A stretch of DNA of 64,000 nt from Amycolatopsis orientalis DSM 40040 = KCTC 9412. GTDB taxonomy: Bacteria > Actinomycetota > Actinomycetes > Mycobacteriales > Pseudonocardiaceae. The notes under the pieces were generated by a model that was given only the letters and a program-made list of their open reading frames with translations, did not search any database and was not told the origin of the DNA. Position numbers and translations under genes: made by a program. Location of the stretch: assembly GCF_000478275.1 (NCBI RefSeq), contig NZ_ASJB01000043.1, forward strand, positions 1 to 64,000, written 5' to 3'. Positions 1 through 8,376 of this stretch are shown here, piece by piece. Each line of letters opens with the position of its first letter. Position 1 is the stretch's first letter.

Positions 1-40
1 GTGAGTGGCAAAGAGCGTTAGAACGCTCTTTGCCACTCAC
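1..40. repeat. 40-bp inverted repeat, family A (GTGAGTGG type)
   Basis: Two perfect 19-base arms, GTGAGTGGCAAAGAGCGTT and its complement, separated by AG. The same 19+2+19 design, with GTGAGTGG outer ends and a GTT-NN-AAC centre, recurs at 31065-31104 and 50519-50558, while the inner bases differ. As RNA it would fold into a strong hairpin on either strand, so a bidirectional terminator is the simplest role. The window edge hides which gene lies upstream. Confidence 0.8.
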
Positions 41-153
41 GACCCCGTTCAGGAACGTGCCTTTAGGCATCAACCGGACGCCGAGCCCCCGAAAACTGCC
101 CTTCGCGGACAGGTCCCGGTCTCGTGAGGGAGTCCCACGTAGGTCGCCAAGTA

Positions 154-200
154 GTGAAGGCCTCCTTCGCTACCTTGAGGGTAGGCAAGGGGACCTTCAC
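154..200. repeat. Imperfect inverted repeat, family C (GTGAAGG type)
   Basis: Arms 154-174 and 180-200 start with GTGAAGG and end with CCTTCAC. They share about 17 of 21 pairable positions around a 5-base loop. The ends match those of the repeats at 8377-8433 and 60674-60720, so it is placed in the same loose family. Confidence 0.55.
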
Positions 201-263
201 GGCATCGAGTCGATTACGCCACGTTTGCCTTACCTCTCAAATAAGACGCGGTCACTCGCGGCT

Positions 264-320
264 GTGTCTCGAAGGCCCCCTTTGCGACGGTGAACCTCTC
301 AACGGGGGCCTTCGAGACAC
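264..320. repeat. Perfect 17-bp inverted repeat, family C-like
   Basis: Arm GTGTCTCGAAGGCCCCC (264-280) is exactly complementary to GGGGGCCTTCGAGACAC (304-320), with a 23-base loop. The GAAGGCCCCC core is shared with the hairpin at 8377-8433. Confidence 0.75.
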
Positions 321-357
321 CGGACCCGCACCACCACCTGACCGCCTCCCCGAAGAG

Positions 358-414
358 AGCAAGGGACCTTTGCTATCGCTCTCTTTTGGAGAGTGACAGC
401 AAAGGTCCCTTGCT
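358..414. repeat. Inverted repeat, family B (AGCAAGGGACC type)
   Basis: Arms AGCAAGGGACCTTTGCT (358-374) and AGCAAAGGTCCCTTGCT (398-414) are perfectly complementary. The intervening bases extend the stem imperfectly to about 26 bp with a TTTT-like loop. It lies 12 bases beyond the stop codon of the minus-strand gene ending at 427, so it fits a terminator. The same arms recur at 11618-11691 and 19277-19343. Confidence 0.8.
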
Positions 415-426
415 AATTCGTGCTGG

Positions 427-1533
427 TCAGGAGCCGGTTTTGGCGGGCGCCGGCTTCTGTCCGTTGGCCTTCTGACCGTTCTGGTCGCTCTGTCCGTTCT
501 TCGGCGCAGCGGCGGCAGGCGCCGGAGAAGCGGGCTTGGCCGGGGCGGCGGCCTTCGACGCGGGAGGCTCGGCGGGCTTGCCCGCGGGCTTCGTCTCTTC
601 GGGTTTGCTGTCGCCACCGACGAGCTTCGAAGCGTGCGGGATCACCGACTCCTCGGGCAGCGCGGCGAGCATCGCTTCGCTGCCCTTCAGGACTTCGTCG
701 GCCTGCAGCAGGCTCTTGCGGGCCTGCTCGCGGATCTCGGCCAGCCGTTCGACCTTCCGCTGGGCGGCCGTCGTGCGCTGGGCCGCTGTCGTCGTGGCCT
801 CGTCGAGCCGGCGCTTGGCTTCGGCCGTGGCCTCGTCGATGCGGCGCTTGGCCTCCGCGGTGGCCTCCGCGATCCGGCGTTCGGCCTGGTTCTTGCTGGC
901 CGTCTGCTGGTCGGTGATGTGCTTCTCGTGCGCCGCGCGCTGGGCCGCGATCGTCTGATCGAATTCGCGCTCGATCTTCCGGCGCTTGCGCTCGGCCTCG
1001 TTGTCCAGCAGTTCCCGGCGCTGGGCGGCCTCGACGGTGAGCCGCTGGACCTCGGCCCGCGTCTCGGCGAGCGCGGATTCGTGCTCGGAGTGCAGCGCGT
1101 CCGCCTGCTTGTCCAGCTCGGCGACGAGCCGCGTGTAGCGCTCACGGAGCTTCTTCGACGCTTCGCTCGAGGACGCCCAGTGCTTCTCGGCCGCGACCTC
1201 GGCACGCTTCGTGATCTCCGCGGCGCGTGCCTGCGCGAGCGTCACGGTGCGCTGCATCCGCTCGTCGAGGTCTTCGAGTCGCTCCGGAGGCTTCTTCAGC
1301 TCCTCGATTCTGGCGTTGAGCTTCGCCACCTCGTGGCGCACGGTTTCGAGTTCGCGCGTGGCCGCCGTCGCCTGCGCGATCGCGGCGTCGCGGTCGGTCA
1401 TCATGCGATGCACCTGCGCTTCGAGATGATCCAGATACTGGCGCACTTCGTTCCGGTCGAAGCCGTGCCAGGCCTGGGTGTACTCGCGCCGCAGGGGCAA
1501 CAGGCCGTTGTCTCGCTCGGGAACCATGGTCAC
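427..1533 (-). CDS. DivIVA-like coiled-coil protein
   Basis: A 368-residue protein. Residues 18-38 hold a DivIVA-type N-terminal motif (GFDRNEVRQYLDHLEAQ) followed by an almost continuous Ala/Glu/Arg-rich coiled coil to about residue 295. The coil includes tandem copies of the AEAKRR(I/L)DEAT unit (219-246). A Lys/Pro/Ala-rich, probably disordered tail ends the protein. DivIVA-fold proteins of actinobacteria mark curved membrane and organise polar growth or cytoskeletal scaffolds; that role here is inferred from the architecture. The start is either GTG at 1533 or ATG two codons later; an AGGT seven bases upstream favours the GTG. It lies 111 bases downstream of the two-domain reductase gene on the same strand. 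Confidence 0.7.
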   Translation of the reverse strand: MTMVPERDNGLLPLRREYTQAWHGFDRNEVRQYLDHLEAQVHRMMTDRDAAIAQATAATRELETVRHEVAKLNARIEELKKPPERLEDLDERMQRTVTLAQARAAEITKRAEVAAEKHWASSSEASKKLRERYTRLVAELDKQADALHSEHESALAETRAEVQRLTVEAAQRRELLDNEAERKRRKIEREFDQTIAAQRAAHEKHITDQQTASKNQAERRIAEATAEAKRRIDEATAEAKRRLDEATTTAAQRTTAAQRKVERLAEIREQARKSLLQADEVLKGSEAMLAALPEESVIPHASKLVGGDSKPEETKPAGKPAEPPASKAAAPAKPASPAPAAAAPKNGQSDQNGQKANGQKPAPAKTGS

Positions 1534-1644
1534 GACGGTACCTGCGTACCCGGCGTCGCCGTTGCCAGGCTTCGTGATTCACCGACGTGTGTCGGCTCTC
1601 AGCTGCTGTCCCTACCTGAACGGCCGCCACCCGTGTGCGCAGTG

Positions 1645-3636
1645 TCACCAATGGAAGCCGCGGCTGAGCCGGGCGAGTGCGACCGCCGCCCGTGACAGAT
1701 GCTGCTCGCCCTTCCCGATTTTCAGCCCGCCGCCGCCACCCGCGGCCGCGGAGTCCGGGAACACGCGGAAACCTTGGTAGGCCACGGCATCCGTGAGTCC
1801 GGGGGTGAGCGTGTAGGCGAGACCGATCGCCTGCCCGGCGGGCGTGCCGATGTGCTTCGGGCGGTCCTTCAGCGCCTTCATCACCATGTCCGCCGCCTGG
1901 TCCGGCGATTTCGTCGGAAACGCGTCGTAAATCTTCGTCGGCCGGATCATCGGTGTGCGCACGAGAGGCATGTGGATGGTCGTGAAGGTGATTCCGTCGC
2001 CGTGGGTCTCGGTCGCGGCGATCCGGGAGAAATAGTCCAAAGCGGCCTTCGACGCCGCGTATGCCGAAAAGCGCGGCGCGATTCCCTGCACGCCGATCGA
2101 CGAGACGTTGACGATGTGCCCGAATTTTCGCTCGGACATATGCGGCAGCACCGCGAGGATCAGCCGCACCGCGCCGAAGTAGTTGATCGCCATCGCGCGT
2201 TCGTAATCGTGGAACCGGTCGTACGAAAGCTTGATCGACCGGCGGATCGACCGGCCGGCGTTGTTCACGAGCATGTCGATCCGGCCGTGTTCGGCGAGCA
2301 TCGCGTCGACGGCCTTGTGCACCGATTCCTCGTCGGTCAGGTCGGCCGGGTACACCGACGCGGTGCCACCCGCGGCGATGATCTCGTCCCGCACTTCTTC
2401 GAGTTCGTGCTGGCGCCGCGCCACGAGCAGGGGCACACCGCCCGCCGCCGCGACCTTGATCGCGGTCGCCCGGCCGATCCCCGACGACGCGCCGGTGATG
2501 ATCACGCGACGGCCGTCCAGTTCGCCGCGAGGGCCGTGCTTGCGGGCGCGGAACGGGTCCAGGTGCTCACGCCAGTAACGCCACAGCGTGGGCGCGTAGT
2601 CCTCGATCCGGGGCACCTCGACACCCGAGCCGATCAGCGCCTTGCGCGTCGACGCCGACGAGAACACCGACGGGAAGGCCATGGTCTCCAGCAGTACCGG
2701 CGGGATCCCGAGCCGCTCCATCACGGCGTCGCGCGCGATCGTGAAACCGGGGATGTGCTCGCTCAGTTTCACCAGGTTGACGATGCCCTTGGACACGCGT
2801 TCGTTGAGCTGCACGGAGATCGTCGGCGCACCGGCCGCCTTCGCGAAGGCGTTGTACACCGAGACGACCGGCTGCGGTTCCGGGTTGACCAGGTGGAACG
2901 CGCGCCCGTCGAGGCCCTTGGTGGTGACCAGCGCGAGCAGCGATTCGGCGACGTAGTCGACCGGGACGACGTTGGTGTCGCCGAGGTCGGGGCCGACGAT
3001 CGGCAGGTCGGGCAGGCCTGCCAGCCTGCTGATCGCGGGGAACAGGTAGTACGGGCCGTCGATCTTGTCCATCTCGCCGGTCTCGGAGTTCCCGACCACG
3101 ACCGCGGGCCGGTACACCCGCCACGGCACGTCCTGCTGCTCGCGCACCAGGCGCTCCGCCTCGAACTTCGTGCGGTGGTACGGCGTGACGAGCCGCTGGC
3201 CGACGTCGAACATCTCCTCGGTGAACATGCCCTCGTGATCACCGGCGACGGCGACCGAGGACACGTGGTGCAGGCAGCCGGCGTTCAGGTCGGCGGCGAG
3301 CGCGATCACCTGCGCGGTGCCTTCGACGTTGGCCTTGATGCTGGCTTCGTCGTCGGCGGTGAGGTCGTAAAGGGCGGCGAGGTGCACGACGTTGTCGACA
3401 CCGCGAAGCTTCTCTCGATCCTCTTCGCTGACGCCGAGCAGAGGCTCGCCGAGATCACCGGTGACGAGGGTGACGCGTTCCGGATGCGGCCAGGAGTTGA
3501 CGAGTTTCGCGAGTTTGTCCTGTGAGGACGGGCGGACGACGAGCGCGACCTTGTCGACGTCCTCCCTGGTGAGCAGCAGCCGGGTGAACTGGCGCCCGAT
3601 CAGTCCGGTCGCCCCGGTCACCAGAAAAGTCGCCAT
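1645..3636 (-). CDS. Two-domain SDR reductase, fatty acyl-CoA reductase-like
   Basis: A 663-residue fusion of two Rossmann domains. The N-terminal half is an extended SDR (GATGLIG, residues 8-14; YHRTK, 153-157) like NAD-binding-4/male-sterility reductases. The C-terminal half is a classical SDR (TGASSGIG, 381-388; NNAG, 458-461; Y526/K530). This order and length match bacterial fatty acyl-CoA reductases such as the Marinobacter enzyme and, as I recall, M. tuberculosis Rv3391 (AcrA1), which reduce acyl-CoA via aldehyde to alcohol. Substrate is inferred. The ATG at 3636 was chosen because GAAGGG lies eight bases upstream; an in-frame GTG sits three codons earlier. A glycine run (GGGGG) occurs near the C-terminus. 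Confidence 0.8.
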   Translation of the reverse strand: MATFLVTGATGLIGRQFTRLLLTREDVDKVALVVRPSSQDKLAKLVNSWPHPERVTLVTGDLGEPLLGVSEEDREKLRGVDNVVHLAALYDLTADDEASIKANVEGTAQVIALAADLNAGCLHHVSSVAVAGDHEGMFTEEMFDVGQRLVTPYHRTKFEAERLVREQQDVPWRVYRPAVVVGNSETGEMDKIDGPYYLFPAISRLAGLPDLPIVGPDLGDTNVVPVDYVAESLLALVTTKGLDGRAFHLVNPEPQPVVSVYNAFAKAAGAPTISVQLNERVSKGIVNLVKLSEHIPGFTIARDAVMERLGIPPVLLETMAFPSVFSSASTRKALIGSGVEVPRIEDYAPTLWRYWREHLDPFRARKHGPRGELDGRRVIITGASSGIGRATAIKVAAAGGVPLLVARRQHELEEVRDEIIAAGGTASVYPADLTDEESVHKAVDAMLAEHGRIDMLVNNAGRSIRRSIKLSYDRFHDYERAMAINYFGAVRLILAVLPHMSERKFGHIVNVSSIGVQGIAPRFSAYAASKAALDYFSRIAATETHGDGITFTTIHMPLVRTPMIRPTKIYDAFPTKSPDQAADMVMKALKDRPKHIGTPAGQAIGLAYTLTPGLTDAVAYQGFRVFPDSAAAGGGGGLKIGKGEQHLSRAAVALARLSRGFHW

Positions 3637-3735
3637 CTGCTTCACCCTTCACCGTGCTCGCCCGCGTCCACAGGCATTCTGCTGCATCACGACGACGCTG
3701 ACCACCATGGCGCCGGTGAAGTTACTCACGGGTAA

Positions 3736-4422
3736 CTAGACCGGGTCGGCGATGACGACCCGGTTCTCGGCATAACCGGTCTCGCCGCCGACCCAGCGGC
3801 CGCCGCAGGTGACGAGGACTATCCGATGTGGACCGGACTGGCCGAACAACTCGTCGGCCCGCTGCGGCAGTTCGTTCTTCTTCAGTGTGATCAGCTGGGA
3901 AACCTTGTACTGCCAGGATTTCCCCGTCTTGTCGACCACGGTGACCGCGCCGCCGATCCGGTCGTTCCACAGTTCCGCGAACGGACCCGTCGCGCCCTTC
4001 CAGTTCACGTGCCCGGCGAACACGCTCGCGCCGGTGGCCGAACTCAGTTCCGCGCCCCACCAGGTCACCTCGCCGAGGTTCTCCGGCACCGGAAGCTCCG
4101 CACCCGGCCCCAGTTCCTTGCGCACGAGTTTCGCCGCGCCGCCCGCGGGCAGCCTGATCGTCCCCGGACCCTGCGGTTTCGGGGCTTCAGGCGCCGTCGA
4201 CGGCGGCGGCGGGGCCGCGGCCGGGGTCGTGGGGACGATCTCCGGCGGAGGCGCGACCTCCTGCTGCGCGGGCGCGGCCGGTGCCCCGCCCGCGACGGGG
4301 ACGGAGACGGGCTGAGCCGTCCCCGCCACCACCGTCGTCGGCGGCCAGATGATCAAGGCCGCGATCAGGTCCGCGCACAGGACCGTGACGGCTCCCAGCG
4401 CGAACCCGCGGCGTACTGACAT
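3736..4422 (-). CDS. Sortase (class F/E-like)
   Basis: A 228-residue transpeptidase with an N-terminal membrane anchor (about residues 8-27) and a Pro/Ala-rich linker (35-85). The sortase barrel carries the His-Cys-Arg triad at H138 (AGHVNW), C206 (VTCGG) and R221 (AENRVV). It cleaves sorting signals of secreted proteins and joins them to the cell wall on the outer face of the membrane. The upstream gene on the same strand ends 11 bases before this start and encodes a secreted protein with a C-terminal membrane helix and Arg-rich tail, its likely substrate. Class F is favoured by size and a stand-alone substrate pair. An AGAGGG site precedes the ATG. Confidence 0.85.
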   Translation of the reverse strand: MSVRRGFALGAVTVLCADLIAALIIWPPTTVVAGTAQPVSVPVAGGAPAAPAQQEVAPPPEIVPTTPAAAPPPPSTAPEAPKPQGPGTIRLPAGGAAKLVRKELGPGAELPVPENLGEVTWWGAELSSATGASVFAGHVNWKGATGPFAELWNDRIGGAVTVVDKTGKSWQYKVSQLITLKKNELPQRADELFGQSGPHRIVLVTCGGRWVGGETGYAENRVVIADPV

Positions 4423-4433
4423 TCCGAACCCTC

Positions 4434-5903
4434 TTAGCGTCGCGAAGACCGCCGCGCGGCCACGCCCACCGAGATCGAACCGAGCAGCGCGAGCGCGCCG
4501 ACGCCGAGGATCCCGGCGGTCGACGCCGAATTCTCGACGGTGCCCTGCATCATCGCCACCGGCCGGTCGCCGGCGGGAATGGTGCGCGGTACCTCGTTGG
4601 GCGTGTTGGCGACCTTGAGCGCCAGCGTCTCACCCGGCTTGACCTCGCCGCAGGCGGACGGCGGATTCTTCGGGTCGAACGCGTTGGTGTAGCCCGGCGG
4701 CGCGCTGACCTCGATCACGCAGATCTCCTGCGGGGTCCGCAGGTTCTCGACGGTGACCGTGCCGTTCTCGCCTTCGGTGGTGACGACGGCGGGCTTGCCG
4801 TCGGCGCCGTTGAGCGGCTTGCCGTCGTGGCCGACCGCCGCCGCGGTCTTGTCCTTGGCGGTGATCCGCAGCGCGGCGCCCGCGATGCCCTTGCCGGTCT
4901 TCGCGTCGACCTTGCTCACCTGGACCTTGCCCGGCTTCGAGACGACCGCGACACCCTGGGCCTTCAGTTCTTTTTCGCCGCCGGTCGAGACGACCTTCTG
5001 CACCCCGGTCTCGACCGGGAACTGCACGTACGGCCGGTCCGCGGGGGCGGACAGCGAACTGGCCAGCTTCGGCTGGTCACCGGTCGGCGTCACCTTGACG
5101 GTCACGGTGCCGTCCTCGCCCGTCTTCACCGTGGTGGCCTTCTCGGCCTTGGCGTTCGAGGTCGACGCGGGCTTGGTGCTCTCACCGCCGTCGATCGTCG
5201 CGTTCGACGGCGTGAGCCGCACGGGCACCCCGGACACGCCTTTGCCCTTGGCGTTCTTGACGCTGATCGTCCACTCGCCCGCGGTGCCGATGTGCTGGTC
5301 TTCCTTCGGCGGCGCGATCGCGGTGGTCCACGGGCCGCGGTTGGCTTCGGCGTCCTTGGTCAGCTTCTCGACGGCCGTGGCGGCGTCGGCGTGCTGCGCC
5401 TTCAGCTTGGCGAGCTGCCCCTGGACGTCGTAGCCGATCTCCTCGGCCTTGCGGTCCGGTTTGAGGTCGGCGTCGGAACGTGGCTTCGACGTCCACGAGT
5501 GCAGCAGGTGCGCGAGTGCGGCCGCCTCGGCGTTGTCCTGGGTGCCGCCGTAGCGCAGCAACAGGTACGAGATGTTGGCGGCGGTGTCTTCGGGGAGCTT
5601 CGCGCCCCACTTGTCGAGGAGCTCGTCACCGGGCTTGTACTTCTCGTCCGTGTTCGGTGCCTTCAGCTGGAAGGAGACGCAGAACACGTGCTTGCCGTTG
5701 ACGACGTAGGAACCGAGCCAGTCCCGTTCTCTGGCCTTGTTGTCGACCGTCTGGCCGGGTGTGACTTTGTAGCCGATGCCCTCTTTCGGATCGGCCGAGG
5801 CCGGTGTCGCCGCGACGGTGGCGGACAGAGCGCCGAGCAGGCACGTCGCGATCAGGCTGGTCAAGGCGCGCGAACGCACGCTCGGGCGTGTGGTCCACCC
5901 CAT
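4434..5903 (-). CDS. Secreted surface protein: thioester-like and SpaA-type domains
   Basis: A 489-residue protein with a signal peptide (cleavage near the ASA-DP at 35-39). Its N-terminal domain resembles actinobacterial Cys-Gln thioester domains (C75 in HVFCVSF), though I could not locate the partner Gln with certainty. An Ig-like section follows, then a SpaA/prealbumin-type domain (starting near GKVQVSKVDAKTGKG). The end is a hydrophobic helix and an ARRSSRR tail. No LPXTG is present; the closest sorting-like sequence is SASTAG just before the helix. The ATG at 5903 is preceded by AAGGAG, so the longer in-frame extension is rejected. Co-transcription with the downstream sortase suggests it is wall-anchored by that enzyme. 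Confidence 0.75.
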   Translation of the reverse strand: MGWTTRPSVRSRALTSLIATCLLGALSATVAATPASADPKEGIGYKVTPGQTVDNKARERDWLGSYVVNGKHVFCVSFQLKAPNTDEKYKPGDELLDKWGAKLPEDTAANISYLLLRYGGTQDNAEAAALAHLLHSWTSKPRSDADLKPDRKAEEIGYDVQGQLAKLKAQHADAATAVEKLTKDAEANRGPWTTAIAPPKEDQHIGTAGEWTISVKNAKGKGVSGVPVRLTPSNATIDGGESTKPASTSNAKAEKATTVKTGEDGTVTVKVTPTGDQPKLASSLSAPADRPYVQFPVETGVQKVVSTGGEKELKAQGVAVVSKPGKVQVSKVDAKTGKGIAGAALRITAKDKTAAAVGHDGKPLNGADGKPAVVTTEGENGTVTVENLRTPQEICVIEVSAPPGYTNAFDPKNPPSACGEVKPGETLALKVANTPNEVPRTIPAGDRPVAMMQGTVENSASTAGILGVGALALLGSISVGVAARRSSRR

Positions 5904-6218
5904 GGTGTGTTGACTCCTTTGGCCGTGTTCTGCCGTCGGCGCCTTTACGTCGACGCAGGTCACACGATCGATAGGTTCCCCGACACGCCTTCGGTGATTA
6001 TCCGAACACGCACCGTGGAGGGTGGCGGGTGAGCAGCGGTTTTGGCAATACGGCATCAGGTGGGGTATCGGTGAACGGTCGGTGATCTCCGCCGCATACG
6101 GTGGGGGAGATGGGCTCGGCCCCGAATGTGAGTAAAGTCGTCTTTACTTCGACGGGAACCGGGCGGCCCCCGCGGTCGTTGAACCCGATGCAGGTGCCAG
6201 TAGATCCAGGAGGATCAG
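5904..6218. promoter_or_regulatory. Divergent promoter region with GTAAAG palindrome
   Basis: This 315-base spacer separates the minus-strand surface-protein gene from the plus-strand BI-1 gene and must hold both promoters. The clearest element is AGTAAAG-TCGT-CTTTACT at 6131-6148, a perfect 7-bp inverted repeat about 70 bases before the BI-1 start. It is a candidate operator in otherwise GC-rich sequence. I could not assign -35/-10 boxes reliably. Confidence 0.45.
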
Positions 6219-7055
6219 GTGCGATCCAGTAGCAACCCGGCGTTCCGGAACCTGCCGCGTGGCGCGGCTCAGTACGGACCCAACGTAGGCTTCAACCAAC
6301 CCCAGGGCGGGGTGCCCGGCTACGGTCCTCCGCAGACCTCCGCCGGCGCCGACGACCGTCCGATGACCGTGGACGACGTCGTCATCAAGACGGCGCTGAG
6401 CCTCGGCACCGCGCTGGTGACCGGTGTGCTCACCGCGATCTGGGCGATCAGCCAGGTCACGACCTCGGCTTCGGGCAAGATCACCGCCATCCCGGGCGCC
6501 GTGATCGGCGCGCTGGTCGGCGGCATGATCGTCGGCCTCGTGATCTCGCTCGTGATCATCTTCAAGCAGAAGCCGAGCGGCCCGCTCACGCTGGCGTACT
6601 CGGCTGCCGAGGGTGTCTTCCTCGGTGCCATCAGCGGGCTTTTCGAACTGCTCTACCCCGGCATCGCGATCCAGGCGATCATCGGTACCGCGGGTGTGTT
6701 CATCGCGATGCTGGTCGTCTACAAGACCGGTGCGGTCAAGGTCACCCCGAAGCTGACGAAGTGGATCATCGGCGCCGTCGTCGGTGTCGCGATCCTGATG
6801 CTGGTCAACCTCATCACCAGCTTCTTCGGCTTCAACCCGCTGCGTGACGGCGGGCCGATCGCGATCATCTTCAGCCTCGTGGTGATCGGTGTCGCGGCGT
6901 TCAGCTTCCTGCTCGACTTCGACCAGGCCGACCGGATGATCCGCGAAGGCATGCCGTCGAAGTGGGCGTGGTTCGCCGCCTTCGGCCTGATGACCACGCT
7001 GGTCTGGCTGTACCTCGAGATCCTGCGACTGCTGTCGTACTTCCAAAACGATTGA
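6219..7055 (+). CDS. Bax inhibitor-1/YccA family membrane protein
   Basis: A 278-residue integral membrane protein with a 50-residue Pro/Gly-rich cytoplasmic N-terminus. Seven predicted hydrophobic segments run from about residue 57 to the C-terminus, in the pattern of BI-1/YccA proteins. Motifs such as FLGAISGLFE and LDFDQADRMI (the acidic end-of-family signature) support the call. Bacterial members act as pH-sensitive calcium-leak channels or interact with FtsH; neither role is shown here. The GTG start follows AGGAGG by five bases. A strong hairpin at 7070-7103 ends the transcript. Confidence 0.85.
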   Translation: MRSSSNPAFRNLPRGAAQYGPNVGFNQPQGGVPGYGPPQTSAGADDRPMTVDDVVIKTALSLGTALVTGVLTAIWAISQVTTSASGKITAIPGAVIGALVGGMIVGLVISLVIIFKQKPSGPLTLAYSAAEGVFLGAISGLFELLYPGIAIQAIIGTAGVFIAMLVVYKTGAVKVTPKLTKWIIGAVVGVAILMLVNLITSFFGFNPLRDGGPIAIIFSLVVIGVAAFSFLLDFDQADRMIREGMPSKWAWFAAFGLMTTLVWLYLEILRLLSYFQND

Positions 7056-7069
7056 CCCCAGGTCTCCGC

Positions 7070-7103
7070 GAAAGGGCGCTCCGAGCGATCGGGGCGCCCT
7101 TTC
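7070..7103 (+). terminator. Hairpin terminator after the BI-1 gene
   Basis: GAAAGGGCGCTCCGA (7070-7084) pairs with TCGGGGCGCCCTTTC (7089-7103), with one mismatch and a short loop. It starts 15 bases after the stop codon at 7055. No U-tract follows, as is common for actinobacterial terminators. Confidence 0.65.
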
Positions 7104-7128
7104 CCGTTCCCGTGAATACCCTGACCCC

Positions 7129-7662
7129 ATGACCGAGCACAGCGGCGAACCCGTCAGGCCGAAGCGATCCAAGTGGTTCTGGGTGAGTGTCCTGGTACCG
7201 GTCGCGCTCGTCGTGCTCAGCGCGTCGTCGTGGATCGTCGGGTACCTCTCCAGCACGGACGACATCCAGGTGGGTTCCTGCTATGCGGTCACCACGTTCG
7301 GCGACGTCGACGAGGATCCGGCCAAGGCGGACTGCGGTTCGGTCGAAGCCAACGCGAAGGCCGGGGCGAAGACCGAGACCGGCGGGGCTTGCCCGGAGGG
7401 CGAGTACGACCAGCTCACCGTCGACAAGACGTTCTCCTCGTACAAGCTCTGCATGATGATCAACGCGAAGCAGGGCGACTGTCTCGAGAACTTCCTGGCC
7501 GACAGCGTCGCGTACCAGAAGGTGCCGTGCTCGGATCCGGCGAAGGACGCGGAGGTCGTGAAGGTGGTCGACGGCGCCGCCTCCTGTGACGACACGGAAG
7601 CGACCCACCTCAAGGGCTACTCGACGCCGCCTTCGACGGTCTGCGTCAAGAGCTTGAAGTAG
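7129..7662 (+). CDS. LppU/SCO3897-like membrane-anchored protein
   Basis: A 177-residue protein with a short basic N-terminus, one transmembrane helix (about 17-40) and an exported domain with Cys residues in regular pairs (GSCY, ADCG, GACPEG, LCMM, GDCL, VPCSD, SCDD, VCVK). The pattern suggests disulphides outside the cell and resembles the LppU/SCO3897 family of unknown function. Its exported domain is closely similar to the next gene (7774-8370), so the two are tandem duplicates. Function is unknown. Confidence 0.7.
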   Translation: MTEHSGEPVRPKRSKWFWVSVLVPVALVVLSASSWIVGYLSSTDDIQVGSCYAVTTFGDVDEDPAKADCGSVEANAKAGAKTETGGACPEGEYDQLTVDKTFSSYKLCMMINAKQGDCLENFLADSVAYQKVPCSDPAKDAEVVKVVDGAASCDDTEATHLKGYSTPPSTVCVKSLK

Positions 7663-7773
7663 CGACCTCGACCAGGGATTTTCACTCGTTCGGGGGGTCG
7701 GTGGGTGGCGCTGATCACGATACGTGTTTGATACCGGGGTTCTCATTCCTCTTCACACCTGTGAGGTTTCTCG

Positions 7774-8370
7774 GTGACCACTTCCCAGCCGGCCCCTGGG
7801 GGCCAAATGCCGGTGGGACAGCCCGATGCTTTCGGTCCGCCTCCCGGCGGTCAGCCGGTGGCGCCCAAGCGGTCCAAGCTCGGCTGGTTGCGCTTCGCCA
7901 TCCCGGTGCTCGTCGTCGCGATCGGCGGCGGACTCTTCCTGTTCAACTACTTCACCGGGACGGGCAACGCCCAGGCCGGTGACTGCTTGAGCGTGACCGA
8001 GTTCTCGCGGACGGCCGACGAGCCGAAGAAGGCCGACTGCGGCGCCCCGGAGGCGAACGTCAAGATCGCCGCCCGCGTGGGTGGCGACGAGTCCTGCCCC
8101 GAGGGCGACTACGACACCATCTCGATGTCCGGCCGGATCTCGTACAAGCTGTGCCTGATCGTCAACGCGAAGCAGGGCGACTGCCTCAAGGGCTACAACT
8201 CGAGCACCGCCGGCTACCAGAAGGTGTCCTGCACCGACCCCGCCAAGGACGCGGAACTGGTGAAGATCGCACCCGCCGCGGACAAGATGTCCTGTGAGGG
8301 CACCGAAGCGACGCGCGCGGCGGTGTACTCGACGCCGCCGACCACGATCTGCATCAAGACGGCGGCGTAA
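7774..8370 (+). CDS. LppU/SCO3897-like membrane-anchored protein, second copy
   Basis: A 198-residue paralog of the preceding gene. It has a Pro/Gly/Gln-rich cytoplasmic N-terminus (about 1-30), the shared basic PKRSK stop-transfer, one transmembrane helix (38-58) and the same Cys-patterned exported domain (AGDCLSV, KADCG, SCPEGDYD, KQGDCLK, VSCTDPAKDAE). The GTG at 7774 is used because TGAGG lies seven bases upstream. A 25-bp stem hairpin begins seven bases after the stop codon, so transcription probably ends here. Function is unknown. Confidence 0.7.
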   Translation: MTTSQPAPGGQMPVGQPDAFGPPPGGQPVAPKRSKLGWLRFAIPVLVVAIGGGLFLFNYFTGTGNAQAGDCLSVTEFSRTADEPKKADCGAPEANVKIAARVGGDESCPEGDYDTISMSGRISYKLCLIVNAKQGDCLKGYNSSTAGYQKVSCTDPAKDAELVKIAPAADKMSCEGTEATRAAVYSTPPTTICIKTAA

Positions 8371-8376
8371 GCCCCG

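Larger units (their letters stand above)
41..426. other. Gene-free stretch filled with inverted repeats
   Basis: No reading frame here has a ribosome binding site or a recognisable protein. Together with 1-40 it carries four separate inverted repeats (1-40, 154-200, 264-320, 358-414) before the 3' end of the DivIVA-like gene at 427. I see no promoter-like or RNA-gene signal. It looks like a repeat array in a space between gene ends. Confidence 0.6.

Noticed and set aside
358..414. Insertion-sequence ends or MITE
   Set aside because: No transposase fragment, no clear target-site duplication, and placement right after stop codons fits terminators better.
1..426. CRISPR-like array because several repeats follow each other
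   Set aside because: The repeats differ in sequence, are long inverted repeats rather than direct repeats with unique spacers, and no cas genes are present.
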